Assembly (NCBI RefSeq): GCF_032144095.1
Contig: NZ_JAVSNJ010000014.1
Coordinates: 1 to 64,000 of the forward strand
Origin: Sphaerochaeta sp032144095
GTDB taxonomy: Bacteria; Spirochaetota; Spirochaetia; Sphaerochaetales; Sphaerochaetaceae
Length of the DNA stretch: 64,000 nt
Direction of reading: 5' to 3'
This document shows positions 7,293 through 16,568 of the stretch, one piece after another. Position numbers and translations under genes: made by a program. Position 1 is the stretch's first letter. Each line of letters starts with the position of its first letter. Below the pieces are notes generated by a model. The model searched no databases. It was not told the origin of the DNA and saw nothing but the letters and a program-made list of their open reading frames with translations.

Positions 7293-8573
7293 CTACATCT
7301 CCTTGATGAGGGAGAGATCCCCATTGGAAGCTGCACGAAGCAGAGGTTCCATGAAGATATCGACATCGGTCGTGGCCATGGGGACGGGCATGTTCTTCAG
7401 CTTCATGGCAAGCTGGGGATCCTTGGCTGCAGAGAGGGCACGCTCGATGTGCTTCTCGGAGAAACCTGCGATATCATTGAGCTTGGTTGGTGCCTTGATG
7501 CTCTTGCTGAATGCGATCATCGCATTGGCAACAGCAACGGCAAGTGCCCTATCCTTGAGGTCCACAATTGCCTTGTCGGCAAATCCGTGGTTTGCAAAGA
7601 TGGAACCAACCACCTTCAGCTGCTTCTGGATTGCCTTGGAATAGAGGACCGCATAGTACGGGTTCATGATCCCGCAGGCAGTACCGTGGGAGACAATGTC
7701 GACCAGGGAGAAGCTGGTGAGGTGGGCACCACTGGTGCCTCCGATCATGATAGCATAGCCGCCGAGGTCTGTTGCTAGGCCGATTGCCTCACGGGCCTTC
7801 ACATTCTTGGGATCCTCGATGAGGACCTTGGAATACTCTGCAACCAGGTTGATGGCACACTCTGCGATCTGGCGGGCTTTCTCGTAGGTCTCTTCCTTGG
7901 CACCGCAGAACACCTCAAAGGTGTGGGCGATGGCATCAAGGGCACCGTCGATGGTAACCGAGAGGGGCATCGAGACCGTGGTCTCATAGTCGAACAGGGC
8001 TACTGTGGGGTTGAGGGCATTGTCAACAATGAGCTTCTTCTGCCCTACCACCGGGTCGGTGATGTTCGAATACTTGGTCAGGTGTGCACCGCTGGAGGCT
8101 GAGGTCTGTACTGCAATGAGGGGAATGAGGGAGACTCCCGTTGCCTTGAGGGCATCGGTCACCACATTGGTCCCGAAATAGTGGTCGATCTCGGGGGTAA
8201 CCTTCGCACCAAGGCATGCCAGGGCGTTTGCAGCCTTGCAGGCGTCGATGGCGGACCCACCACCAATTGCCACGATGCAATCGGGCTTGGTGTGCAGAAT
8301 GTAGGATTCAAGGCGGTAGACATCCTCACGGGGAGCGTTGGGCTTTGCATCGGGGGCAATGACGCCACCAGCAAGTTCAACACCTGCTTCCTTCAGGTAG
8401 GAGACGACGCGGTCAGCCACCGGCTTCATATAGGTGGTGTTGCTTACCACCAAAGCCCTTTTCCCAAAGCCTTTGGCGATGGTGCCGACCTGGTCGAGCA
8501 CTCCAAGGCCATGCACATAGGCACTCCCTTTCCAATCATTGAGCAGTTCATATGCTTTTTTCATCTGGTCCAT
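7293..8573 (-). CDS. Iron-containing alcohol dehydrogenase
   Basis: This 426-residue group III alcohol dehydrogenase has the dinucleotide motif VAIGGGSAID and the metal ligands in DGALDAIAHTFE and in the paired histidines of SGAHLTSFSLVDIVSHGTACG. These enzymes reduce aldehydes or ketones, or oxidise polyols, with NAD(P). The start follows AGGAGAAAAAC. It is the third gene of the transketolase operon. With a transketolase that can release or consume two-carbon units, reduction of a short aldehyde product is a reasonable guess, but the substrate is not shown by the sequence. Confidence 0.9.
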   Translation of the reverse strand: MDQMKKAYELLNDWKGSAYVHGLGVLDQVGTIAKGFGKRALVVSNTTYMKPVADRVVSYLKEAGVELAGGVIAPDAKPNAPREDVYRLESYILHTKPDCIVAIGGGSAIDACKAANALACLGAKVTPEIDHYFGTNVVTDALKATGVSLIPLIAVQTSASSGAHLTKYSNITDPVVGQKKLIVDNALNPTVALFDYETTVSMPLSVTIDGALDAIAHTFEVFCGAKEETYEKARQIAECAINLVAEYSKVLIEDPKNVKAREAIGLATDLGGYAIMIGGTSGAHLTSFSLVDIVSHGTACGIMNPYYAVLYSKAIQKQLKVVGSIFANHGFADKAIVDLKDRALAVAVANAMIAFSKSIKAPTKLNDIAGFSEKHIERALSAAKDPQLAMKLKNMPVPMATTDVDIFMEPLLRAASNGDLSLIKEM

Positions 8574-8582
8574 GTTTTTCTC

Positions 8583-9500
8583 CTACTTGCAAAGCTCTCT
8601 TGCCCTTGAGGCAATGTTCTCTGCGCTAATTCCGTATTTAGCCAAAAGGGGTTCATAAGGACCCGATTCGGTAAACCTGTCTTCAATACCGATTGCATCA
8701 AATATACACTGGATTCCCTGTTTCATAAAGACCTCACTTACTGCAGAGGAGAAACCGCCCATCAGGACATGTTCCTCGACACAGAGCAGCTTGCCCGTCT
8801 TTGCCACACTCTTCTTCAGGCTCTCCACATCCAAGGGTTTCACCATCGGGACGCTGAGTACCTCGGCCTTGATGCCTTCCTTTGCAAGCAGGATAGCTGC
8901 CTCGTTTGCATAGGAGGCGGTAATGCCGTTTGCTGCGATGGTGACATCCCTTCCTTCTGTACAGACGACCGTCCCGATCGTATCGGAGGCGGGAAGGTCT
9001 GGCATCGGGTTGCGGTTGAGCCGGATGAATACAGGGCCATTCTGTTTCAGGGCATATTCCAGGGCCTGTTCTGCCTGTCTGGCATCAGAGGGGACGATCA
9101 CCTGCATGTTGGGCAGTGCCCTCATGATGGCGATGTCGCAGATAGCCTGGTGGCTTGCTCCGTCAAAGGAGTCAGAAAGGCCGCCGTAGGCCCCGGCAAT
9201 GACTACAGGAAGGTTGTTGTAGCAGAGGGTGTTGCGGATCTGGTCGGTCCCCTTGAGGGCAAGGAAGATCGAGAAGGCGTTGACCACAGGCCTCAGGCCC
9301 GCTGTCGCCATACCGGCTGCAATATCCACCATATTTGATTCAGCTACGCCGACGTTGAAGAAGCGGTCGGGATAGGCCTTGCCAAACAGGGCGCTTTTTG
9401 TTGAGGAGGAGACGTCGGCGTCAAGGACGACGAGTTCTGGATGTGTTGCGCCAAGCTCGACAAGTTTCTTGCCGAAGGCATCTCTCATGGCAATGCTCAT
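8583..9500 (-). CDS. Transketolase, C-terminal subunit
   Basis: This 305-residue protein contains the pyrimidine-binding and C-terminal domains of a split transketolase. It includes the region with LDADVSSSTKSALF, the catalytic glutamate segment VGVAESNMVDIAAG, and the C-terminal PMVKPLDVESLKK. The start has a clear GGAGG at seven bases and overlaps the N-terminal subunit stop by four bases, as expected for a two-subunit enzyme needing equal synthesis. With its partner it should transfer two-carbon ketol groups using thiamine diphosphate. A split transketolase within a catabolic operon is usually dedicated to that pathway rather than to the pentose phosphate pathway. Confidence 0.92.
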   Translation of the reverse strand: MSIAMRDAFGKKLVELGATHPELVVLDADVSSSTKSALFGKAYPDRFFNVGVAESNMVDIAAGMATAGLRPVVNAFSIFLALKGTDQIRNTLCYNNLPVVIAGAYGGLSDSFDGASHQAICDIAIMRALPNMQVIVPSDARQAEQALEYALKQNGPVFIRLNRNPMPDLPASDTIGTVVCTEGRDVTIAANGITASYANEAAILLAKEGIKAEVLSVPMVKPLDVESLKKSVAKTGKLLCVEEHVLMGGFSSAVSEVFMKQGIQCIFDAIGIEDRFTESGPYEPLLAKYGISAENIASRARELCK

Positions 9501-10387
9501 AGGACGGCCTCCTTGTTCTGAAGGTCTTTCTTCAGCTCTACAATTCCCTTGGCATAGGAGTCATCGTCGATGACAGCCCCGTGCCAACTGCTCTTCCCCT
9601 CCGTGAAGGAGATACCCTTTCCCTTGATGGTGTCGTAGATGACAGCCTTCGGCCAGACGTTGTCCTTGTCCATCCACTCATAGGAAGCGAGGATGTCTTC
9701 AGTCTTGTTGCCGTCATAGGCGTTTGGACATACATTCCAGCCAAAGGAGGAGAGCTTGTCAGATAGCGATGCCAGGGGCATGATCTCATCCTCGGTGCCA
9801 TCAAGCTGGACCTTGTTGTAGTCGACCATCAGCACAAAATGCTCAGGCTTGAACTTGGCGGCACTCATGATGGCCTCCCAGCTCTGCCCCTCGTTGAGGC
9901 AGCCTTCACCGACGATCACGTAGGTCCAGTATGACCTCTTGTTGAGCTTGGCGGCCAGAGCCATGCCAAGGCCAACGGAAATCCCATGGCCAAGAGCCCC
10001 GGTGGACATGTCCACCCCTGGAATCTTCTGCATGCAGGGGTGCCCCTGTAGCCTGGAGTCAAGTTTTCTGAAGGTTGCAAGTTCCTCTACAGGGAAGAAG
10101 CCCCTGTGTGCGAGGATGGTATAGAGGTTCATCGAGGCATGGCCCTTGGAAAGGATAAGGCGGTCCCGGTCTTCCCAATGGGGGTCATTTGTCCTGATAT
10201 GCATTCTGTTGAAGTAGAGGGAAGTGGTGAGCTCGGCACTTGAGGCTGCCCCGCCCCAATGTCCGGTACCCCTGTCATGGAGGGTGTCAAACATCACTAC
10301 CCGAAAATAGGCGGCTAATGCTGCAAGCTCCTGTGCGCTGAATGTGCGCTCAGGGTCTGAGAGCAGCTGTGTAACTCCGGTATTCAT
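9497..10387 (-). CDS. Transketolase, N-terminal (thiamine diphosphate) subunit
   Basis: This 296-residue protein is the cofactor-binding half of a split transketolase. The thiamine diphosphate/magnesium region is visible as VIVGEGCLNEGQSWE followed by MVDYNKVQLDGTEDE, and substrate-channel histidines lie in LSKGHASMN and GHWGGA. It is the first gene of the leftward operon, with AAGGAG eight bases before the ATG. A good promoter with a TGTATACA operator overlapping the predicted transcription start lies upstream, so repression by the divergently encoded GntR regulator is likely. Confidence 0.93.
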   Translation of the reverse strand: MNTGVTQLLSDPERTFSAQELAALAAYFRVVMFDTLHDRGTGHWGGAASSAELTTSLYFNRMHIRTNDPHWEDRDRLILSKGHASMNLYTILAHRGFFPVEELATFRKLDSRLQGHPCMQKIPGVDMSTGALGHGISVGLGMALAAKLNKRSYWTYVIVGEGCLNEGQSWEAIMSAAKFKPEHFVLMVDYNKVQLDGTEDEIMPLASLSDKLSSFGWNVCPNAYDGNKTEDILASYEWMDKDNVWPKAVIYDTIKGKGISFTEGKSSWHGAVIDDDSYAKGIVELKKDLQNKEAVL

Positions 10388-10454
10388 CTAGGAAACTCCT
10401 TGTCCAAGCTAGAAACCCTCAAGATTAAGAAGAGAGAGATTCAGCATTGTGTAC

Positions 10455-10462
10455 TGTATACA
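10455..10462. promoter_or_regulatory. TGTATACA operator at the transketolase promoter
   Basis: The perfect palindrome TGTATACA (wider ACTGTATACAAT) sits about four bases downstream of the -10 box of the transketolase promoter, where a bound repressor would block initiation. Related sites occur in front of three other units in this window. Confidence 0.65.
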
Positions 10463-10465
10463 ATA

Positions 10466-10494
10466 GTAATATCATGCTGAGGCAATCTTGTCAA
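10466..10494 (-). promoter_or_regulatory. Sigma-70 type promoter of the transketolase operon
   Basis: On the minus strand TTGACA (10494-10489) is followed after 17 bases by TATTAC (10471-10466). It points at the transketolase N-terminal gene, with a leader of roughly 70 bases. Confidence 0.7.
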
Positions 10495-10596
10495 ATAGAA
10501 ATCTGTTTTTTTAGTACAATCTTGGAAAAACAGGTAAATTTGGAGGATACATCCTTATAAATAATTATATTATAGCGTTTAGTCTAAAAATAATCC

Positions 10597-10604
10597 TGTA
10601 TACA
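10597..10604. promoter_or_regulatory. TGTATACA operator upstream of the GntR gene
   Basis: A second perfect TGTATACA palindrome (wider CCTGTATACAATTC) lies about 47 bases upstream of the gntR -35 box and 142 bases from the first site. It could serve autoregulation or cooperative binding across the divergent region. The rest of this 315-base gap is AT-rich with no other feature seen. Confidence 0.6.
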
Positions 10605-10650
10605 ATTCATGATAATTCATAGAGGAAACGTGTTTGTACCCAGATAATCA

Positions 10651-10679
10651 TTGACGAAACATACGATACAGCCTACTAT
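10651..10679 (+). promoter_or_regulatory. Sigma-70 type promoter of the GntR-DUF362 operon
   Basis: TTGACG (10651-10656), a 17-base spacer and TACTAT (10674-10679) lie just before the AGGGGG ribosome-binding site and ATG of the regulator gene. Confidence 0.6.
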
Positions 10680-10702
10680 TGTGAACGTATTAGGGGGAAT
10701 TT

Positions 10703-11356
10703 ATGGCCAAATGTGTACAAAATAGTCTTTCTGACCAAGTCTATACCATGCTCAAGGAACAGATCCTGTCGGGGCAACTCGAAGGGGGGATGAAAATTCC
10801 TGAAGAGGCGCTTGCTGAGCAGTTCGGGGTTTCCCGTACCCCGATCAGGGAAGCCATCAGGAGACTGAGTGAATATGGCCTGGTTACCATCAAGCCGAGA
10901 AGCCATGCGATTGTCTCGGTAATTTCCCCAGATGAAGCCATGGACATTGCACGGGTGCGTGTCAGCCTTGAGCAGCTTGCCATCGACAGCATCACCGAAC
11001 AGGCGTACAACGAACACGTCAAGGAGCTCTCCCGCTATGCTGCCGATTGCCAGTACGCCATGGGAATTGGCGATCGTGCCACGGTATTCGAACAGGATAG
11101 CCTCTTCCACCTTGCCCTAATCAAGGCGTCGAACAACTCCGCCCTCATCAGCATCTGCGAACGCCTCGATGCAAAGATACAACAGCTGCGTATCGCCCAG
11201 AACCTTCCTGAGGATGAGCTGGCCTACTACCTCCACCAGCACTCCAAGATCATGAATTTATTGAAGAACGGCGAGAAGGAAGCCTGCAAACAGCTACTCT
11301 ACGAGCACATCACCCATGACCTTACCAGCCATGTAACGGAAAGAAACCATGCATAA
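10703..11356 (+). CDS. GntR family regulator, FCD type
   Basis: This 217-residue regulator has an N-terminal winged helix (ILSGQLEGGMKIPEEALAEQF then SRTPIREAIRRL) and a C-terminal FCD ligand domain with metal-site histidines (FHLALIKASNN, later YEHITHD). FCD regulators typically sense carboxylic or sugar acids and repress catabolic operons. It is transcribed divergently from the transketolase operon, with AGGGGG before its ATG. Palindromes of the TGTATACA type, the kind of half-site FCD proteins bind, flank both its own promoter and those of the neighbouring transport operons. It is therefore the best candidate for the regulon repressor; the effector is unknown. Its stop overlaps the next gene by eight bases. 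Confidence 0.92.
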   Translation: MAKCVQNSLSDQVYTMLKEQILSGQLEGGMKIPEEALAEQFGVSRTPIREAIRRLSEYGLVTIKPRSHAIVSVISPDEAMDIARVRVSLEQLAIDSITEQAYNEHVKELSRYAADCQYAMGIGDRATVFEQDSLFHLALIKASNNSALISICERLDAKIQQLRIAQNLPEDELAYYLHQHSKIMNLLKNGEKEACKQLLYEHITHDLTSHVTERNHA

Positions 11357-12446
11357 GAACGACATCATCACCATCTATGGATCAAATCCCTCAACCATGA
11401 CCAAAGCCATCCTGGAGACGATCGATTTCGAAACCCTCCTGCCAAACAAGAACGCCTCCATCACACTCAAACCAAACCTGGTTGTGGCGGTAACGGCCGA
11501 CAGTGGGGCAACCACCCACCCTGAAATCGTCATTGCCATCATTGAGCATCTCCAGAAAAAGGGATACTCAAACATCAGCATTGTCGAGAGCGCCTGGGTC
11601 GGCGACTCGACAAAAGAGGGGTTCAGGGTCAATGGATACGATCGGATAAGCGATCGGTACTCGGTCCCCCTCATCGATGTGAAGGACGACGAATACGTCA
11701 AGAAGACTGTGGGGAAAGTCACGATGGAGGTGAGCAAGACCATCCTTGAGACCGATTTCCTCATCAACCTCCCCGTCCTTAAGGGACATTGCCAGACGGC
11801 AATGACCTGCGCCCTGAAGAATATGAAGGGGTGCATCTCAGACCGTTCCAAACGGCTGTTCCACACCCTTGGGCTCCATACTCCCATCGCAGCCCTCAAT
11901 GCCGTACGATCGGCCGACCTGGTGATAGTCGACAGCCTCAATGGGGACCTGGACTTCGAGGAAGGGGGAAACCCTGTCCAGACAAACAGGATGTTTGCAA
12001 CACGGGACAGTGTGCTCTGCGACAGCTATGGAGCGGCCCTCCTGGGCTTCGAGCTTAGGGACGTTCCCTATATCGGCCTTGCCGAAGAACTGGGGGTGGG
12101 TACCACCGACCTCAAGAAGGCAAACATCATCCAGCTCAATGAGCCCAGCGATGAAGAGAGCGCAAGACCAAGCGGAAGGGTCACCTACCTTGCCAAGCAT
12201 ACCGAGCCCGATTCGGCATGTTCGGCCTGTTACGGCAACCTGATCCATGCACTCAAGCGCCTGGACGAGGTGGACCGCCTCTCGGCCGTGGATATCCCTA
12301 TCTGTATCGGACAGGGCTACAAAGGGGTCAATGACCCATCGAAGGTCGGCGTCGGCATCTGCACAAGAGGTTTGGGAAAGAGCCTCCCCGGCTGCCCTCC
12401 GAAGGCCATCGACATGATAGCCTTCCTCAAGAAACTCAAGGCCTGA
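11349..12446 (+). CDS. DUF362 domain protein
   Basis: This 365-residue protein belongs to the DUF362 family. The family core is visible as TLKPNLV, INLPVLKGH, CALKNMKGC and SADLVIVD. DUF362 proteins often carry or sit beside iron-sulfur centres. Here only a few C-terminal cysteines (SACSACYG, CTRG and PGCPPKA) could bind metal, without a classical ferredoxin motif. Biochemical function is unknown. The gene overlaps the regulator gene by eight bases, so the two are co-transcribed, and it ends 12 bases from the convergent glmS. Confidence 0.8.
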   Translation: MHKNDIITIYGSNPSTMTKAILETIDFETLLPNKNASITLKPNLVVAVTADSGATTHPEIVIAIIEHLQKKGYSNISIVESAWVGDSTKEGFRVNGYDRISDRYSVPLIDVKDDEYVKKTVGKVTMEVSKTILETDFLINLPVLKGHCQTAMTCALKNMKGCISDRSKRLFHTLGLHTPIAALNAVRSADLVIVDSLNGDLDFEEGGNPVQTNRMFATRDSVLCDSYGAALLGFELRDVPYIGLAEELGVGTTDLKKANIIQLNEPSDEESARPSGRVTYLAKHTEPDSACSACYGNLIHALKRLDEVDRLSAVDIPICIGQGYKGVNDPSKVGVGICTRGLGKSLPGCPPKAIDMIAFLKKLKA

Positions 12447-12458
12447 CCTACCACAACC

Positions 12459-14258
12459 CTACTCTACCGTAACTGACTTGGCCAGGTTCCTTGGCTTGTC
12501 AGGATCATTGCCCTTCAGCACAGAACAGTAATAGGCATAGAGCTGGCTGACGATCACGGTAAGTATCGGGGAAAAGTAGGGCTCGGTGGTGGGAATCCTG
12601 AATACCTCATCAGCGGTAGTGTCAAAGTCATGTACTGTATCAAAGGTAATGACCAACGCCGTTGCACCCCGTGCCTTCACTTCCTTTATGTTGGAATCCA
12701 TCTTGGCAAAGAGTGCTGGCTGGGTGCACATTGCGACGACCAGTGTTGATTGGTCGACCAACGCGATGGGACCGTGCTTCAGCTCCCCTGCAGCAAAGGA
12801 TTCGCTGTGTGTGTAGCTGATCTCCTTTAGCTTGAGGGCGCTTTCCATGCTGATTGCATAGTCGGTAAGTCGCCCCATGAAAAATACCTTGTCCTTGTTG
12901 AACTGCCTTGCGGCAAACCTCTGGATATCCTCCTGCTTGTCGAGAAGCAGCTGTGCCTGTTCTGGAAGTTGCATCAAGTGCTCGAGCAGCAACCCAGGTT
13001 CTGTCTTTGTCATCACCAGGGCAATGACATAGAGGCACATCAGCTGGGTGGTAAGGGCCTTGGTCGAGGCTACGGCGATCTCGGGTCCAGCCTGGGTATA
13101 CATCACAAGGTCAGCCTCCCGGCTGATGGTCGACCCTACCACATTGGTGAGGGCGATCGTTACGACCCCGAGAGACTTGAGCAGGCGCAAGGATGCAATG
13201 GTATCGGCAGTCTCTCCACTTTGGCTTATGAGGATCGCTACGTCGCCTGCCTTGCACAGGGGTGTCCGATACCTAAGTTCACTGGCAACATCCACCTCAA
13301 CACGGACCTTGGCAAAGTGCTCGATCACATACTTGGCCACCATTCCTGCATGGTATGCTGTCCCGCACCCGGTTATCAGCAGATGGTCGCAATGGGACAG
13401 GGCTTCCTGGATCTTGGGATTGAGGGCAATCTTGCCTTCATTGATGCGGCTGAACAGGGTATCGTGCAAGGCTTTCGGTTGCTCAAAAATCTCCTTCAGC
13501 ATGAAGTGTTCATACCCACACTTCTCGGCTGCCTCTATGTCCCAATCGACATGGAAGACCTCCCGCTGCTGGACCTCCCCTTCGAGGTTGTAGATGGTTA
13601 CCTCATCCTTGGTCAGCAGGGCCAATTCCAGATCCTCCAAATATTGGACCTCACGGGTATGGCAAAGCAAGGGAGGGACATCACTGGCTATCATGGTATA
13701 GGAGTCGGCCCGGCCAATCACCAGGGGGCTGTCTTTCCTTGCCACGACCAGCATGCCTGGAAAGTCCTCGCAGATGACTGCTATTGCATAGGAGCCTTGC
13801 AGTCGCTTCACCGTTTCCCGCACTGCAAGCAAGAGATCCCCGTTGTAGTGGAAGTCGACCAGGTGGGCGATCACCTCACTGTCGGTCTGGCTTCTGAACA
13901 CCACATGGTGCTTTTCCAGCCATAGCCGTAACGAAGCATGGTTCTCAATGATCCCATTATGGACGACTGCAATCTTGGCCGATACGTCTGTATGGGGATG
14001 GCTGTTGATGTCGCTGGGTTCCCCATGGGTTGCCCACCGGGTGTGCCCGATACCGCATGTTCCCTGTACTGGTTGCTGGGAAACGAGGAGTTCCAGATTG
14101 GAAAGTCTCCCCTTGATCTTGCGTACCTGCAGCTTTTCTTTCTCGCCTACCACTGCAATGCCGGCTGAATCGTACCCACGGTACTCAAGTTTCCTGAGTG
14201 CTTCCAACAATACCGGAGAAACCTGGTCACCGCCAACATATCCGACGATTCCGCACAT
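12459..14258 (-). CDS. glmS: Glutamine--fructose-6-phosphate aminotransferase
   Basis: This 599-residue enzyme makes glucosamine-6-phosphate from fructose-6-phosphate and glutamine, the first step towards peptidoglycan amino sugars. It starts MCGIVGYVGG, so the nucleophile cysteine becomes residue 1 after methionine removal. GGGGAGG lies before ATG 14258, and the frame six codons further upstream is not needed. The glutaminase domain (about 1-240) includes HTRWATHG, and two SIS sugar isomerase domains follow (ISQSGETADT, SESFAAGELKHGPI). The C-terminus LAKSVTVE is typical. No glmS ribozyme-like sequence is apparent upstream. It sits as a housekeeping gene between two catabolic blocks. Confidence 0.97.
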   Translation of the reverse strand: MCGIVGYVGGDQVSPVLLEALRKLEYRGYDSAGIAVVGEKEKLQVRKIKGRLSNLELLVSQQPVQGTCGIGHTRWATHGEPSDINSHPHTDVSAKIAVVHNGIIENHASLRLWLEKHHVVFRSQTDSEVIAHLVDFHYNGDLLLAVRETVKRLQGSYAIAVICEDFPGMLVVARKDSPLVIGRADSYTMIASDVPPLLCHTREVQYLEDLELALLTKDEVTIYNLEGEVQQREVFHVDWDIEAAEKCGYEHFMLKEIFEQPKALHDTLFSRINEGKIALNPKIQEALSHCDHLLITGCGTAYHAGMVAKYVIEHFAKVRVEVDVASELRYRTPLCKAGDVAILISQSGETADTIASLRLLKSLGVVTIALTNVVGSTISREADLVMYTQAGPEIAVASTKALTTQLMCLYVIALVMTKTEPGLLLEHLMQLPEQAQLLLDKQEDIQRFAARQFNKDKVFFMGRLTDYAISMESALKLKEISYTHSESFAAGELKHGPIALVDQSTLVVAMCTQPALFAKMDSNIKEVKARGATALVITFDTVHDFDTTADEVFRIPTTEPYFSPILTVIVSQLYAYYCSVLKGNDPDKPRNLAKSVTVE

Positions 14259-14352
14259 ATGTGCCTCCCCTACCAACTATTTCACTGTAATAGCATGGAA
14301 TTTGTTGTTTGTACTACTATTTTGCAGGAGAAAACGTCGGTACTAGGGAGAT

Positions 14353-15348
14353 TTATTGGTGTGGCCTACCCAGAAGCAGGGAGTTTGCCAGAGTATCGAT
14401 GAAAAAGCTATCCTCCTGGGAAAGATGCACCGATGCTGCTTGTGCATTCTCCTCTATCTGCTCGGGCCTTCGCGCACCGCAGAGGACATTCATCGTCGCT
14501 GTCTGGCCCATCGTCCATGCGATCACCAGGGAACCTACCGTACAGTGGTAGCGACTACTCATTTCGGAGAGTTTTCCAAGCATGGTCAGCACCTCTTTGC
14601 GCTGTTCGGGCTTGTACCAGGGGATGGATGCTTTTGCTGTACCCACGATCGGGCTATCCAAGGTGACCTTACCGGTAAGCAGGCCCCGTTCCAATGGGCT
14701 GTAGGCCTGGAAGGTGATACCTTCGGTTTCACAGTATGTTGCCAGGGCCCAGTTCTCTCTGCTAAGCAGGCTGAAACGCTCCTGTACCAGTGAGAGGCTC
14801 CCATATTTCTGGTATTCCTTGATCTGTTCAAGGTTCACGTTGGAGGCTCCATACGAGCGGATCTTCCCTTCCCGTTTCAGGGCCTCGAGGACACCAACGG
14901 TCTCCTCGATGGGAGTGAAGAACGGCTCGATGGACTGCCAGTGGGTTATGAGGAGGTCAAGGTAGTCGGTGCCCAGTCGTTTGAGGCTCGCTTCCACCTG
15001 GACTCGGATACTTTGGGCAGAGAGGTTCCGGCGGATGGTTACCCCATCACGGCTCTTGTGGACCGAACCCTCATCATGCTCGCCCCAGATAAGGCCGCAT
15101 TTGGTTGCAAGCAGGTATTTGTCACGTTTGCCGGAAATACAGCGACCAATGATCTCCTCACTCAGGCCATTGCCATAGGCAGGGGCGGTATCAAGCAAGT
15201 TGATGCCGAAATCCAGGGCCTTTTCAAGGGTCCTGCATGACTGCTTTTCATCAGAAGGGCCCCAGCTGTCGCCACCACCCATCGCCCAGGTTCCCAAGGC
15301 GAGGGAGGGAATGCATATATCTGTTTTACCCAAGAATCTCTGTTGCAT
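14353..15348 (-). CDS. Aldo/keto reductase
   Basis: This 331-residue soluble oxidoreductase is of the aldo/keto reductase superfamily, with the (beta/alpha)8 signatures INLLDTAPAYGNGLSEEIIG (catalytic Asp and Tyr), the catalytic lysine in LATKCG and histidine in LLITHWQS. The C-terminal NADPH-binding stretch VLCGARRPEQIEENAQA is present. It probably reduces an aldehyde or ketone sugar derivative. It lies alone between glmS and the amidohydrolase gene on the minus strand, and no convincing promoter was found in the 83-base gap. Its composition is like glmS rather than the A+T-richer block to its right. Confidence 0.9.
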   Translation of the reverse strand: MQQRFLGKTDICIPSLALGTWAMGGGDSWGPSDEKQSCRTLEKALDFGINLLDTAPAYGNGLSEEIIGRCISGKRDKYLLATKCGLIWGEHDEGSVHKSRDGVTIRRNLSAQSIRVQVEASLKRLGTDYLDLLITHWQSIEPFFTPIEETVGVLEALKREGKIRSYGASNVNLEQIKEYQKYGSLSLVQERFSLLSRENWALATYCETEGITFQAYSPLERGLLTGKVTLDSPIVGTAKASIPWYKPEQRKEVLTMLGKLSEMSSRYHCTVGSLVIAWTMGQTATMNVLCGARRPEQIEENAQAASVHLSQEDSFFIDTLANSLLLGRPHQ

Positions 15349-15431
15349 CGGTATCTCCTTTGTTTCACTCTACACCAGTAACCAGGACCAATCGAGGATT
15401 TGATCAGCCTTCATTGCATGCGCCAAGATAA

Positions 15432-16568
15432 TTATTTGACAACAACCCCTTCTCGCATGACAAAATTCACATTCCCAAGAGCATTCTTGCATGACAGAGG
15501 GTCTTTAGAGACAGTAATAAGATCGGCTAGGTATCCCTCTTCTAAAGATCCTACCTTCCGACCCATAAGGTCCCCAGCATAGACGGTAATCCCTTTTATG
15601 GCCTCAATTCGGCTCATTCCCAATTGGGTCATATACTCAATTTCCTTATAGAGATATGTGTGATATGCATCACTGCCAATGACAAATTTTGGATTGGAAA
15701 CAACAAGCGAAGACAATCTTCTGATAACCTCAGATCTGGTTCGAATTACGCTTGTTGCATGAGACTCCGGACAGAGAGGAAGCCGGGTATCATCCAGGAA
15801 TACTCCTGGAGTGAAACAGACTGTTGTCCCATGTTTTTTTATTAGGTCAATATCCGTCGAATCCACCCAGTAGCAATGGTCAACAACATCTATTCCCTCT
15901 TCTGTGCAGTACCGTAATCCTTGGCCCCCAATACAGTGGGCACTTGTCTTCAAACCACAGGATTTTGCTTCTTGGACCACGGTCTGAACCTCTTCTCTTG
16001 TAAGAAAGCAGTTTACAACCGATTCCGTAGGGGGGGCTCCTGCGGTAATGAATATCTTAAGCCAGTCTGTGTGGTTATACATGTTAAGACGTGCCTGGCG
16101 TCGGAATTCTTCAGTCCCACTGAAACTTTTTCCTACATATCCATGTCCATGCACTCCCTTCATACCGATTCCAGCGACCTGCATCCATGGACCTTGCAAT
16201 TGATGCGTTGCGATCATGTCCCTAAGAAGAACATCCAAATAGTACCGATCACCAACTGCTCGCAAACCAGTAATTCCAGCTTGGAGATTATCTTTTACAA
16301 CCTGCAAGGCCCGTATAGTCTGTTTTGCTTCAGAGTCTTCCATAAGCCCAAGGTGACCTGGAATCCTAGCATCAAGAGCAAGATGGGTATGACAATCAAT
16401 CATTCCAGGCAGAAGTGTATCACCTTCTTTCAGAACCAGATCTGCCTCAGAAGCTTGCCCTGCCCGAACACTCTCAATAACTCCATCACAAATTACCACC
16501 AATTGATTATCTCTTGGCTCCAAATCCTTACCAAACAGTAATCGGGAAGTAAACAATGTCGTCTTCAT
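15432..16568 (-). CDS. Amidohydrolase family protein
   Basis: This 378-residue metal-dependent hydrolase is of the imidazolonepropionase/prolidase-like amidohydrolase type. Metal ligands are visible in MIDCHTHLAL, SAHCIGGQG, VDHCYW and the late aspartate in VIGSDAYHTY. Start ATG 16568 has GGAGAG seven bases upstream and overlaps the TctA stop by four bases; a longer frame to 16613 lies inside tctA. It is the last gene of the tctC-tctB-tctA unit, so it probably hydrolyses an imported amide, lactone or acyl compound. The gene is richer in A+T than those to its left, as is the whole 15.4-24.1 kb block. Confidence 0.85.
   Translation of the reverse strand: MKTTLFTSRLLFGKDLEPRDNQLVVICDGVIESVRAGQASEADLVLKEGDTLLPGMIDCHTHLALDARIPGHLGLMEDSEAKQTIRALQVVKDNLQAGITGLRAVGDRYYLDVLLRDMIATHQLQGPWMQVAGIGMKGVHGHGYVGKSFSGTEEFRRQARLNMYNHTDWLKIFITAGAPPTESVVNCFLTREEVQTVVQEAKSCGLKTSAHCIGGQGLRYCTEEGIDVVDHCYWVDSTDIDLIKKHGTTVCFTPGVFLDDTRLPLCPESHATSVIRTRSEVIRRLSSLVVSNPKFVIGSDAYHTYLYKEIEYMTQLGMSRIEAIKGITVYAGDLMGRKVGSLEEGYLADLITVSKDPLSCKNALGNVNFVMREGVVVK

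Noticed and set aside
14259..14352. A glmS ribozyme before glmS
   Set aside because: The gap before glmS is short and shows none of the ribozyme core; the element is mainly known from Firmicutes.
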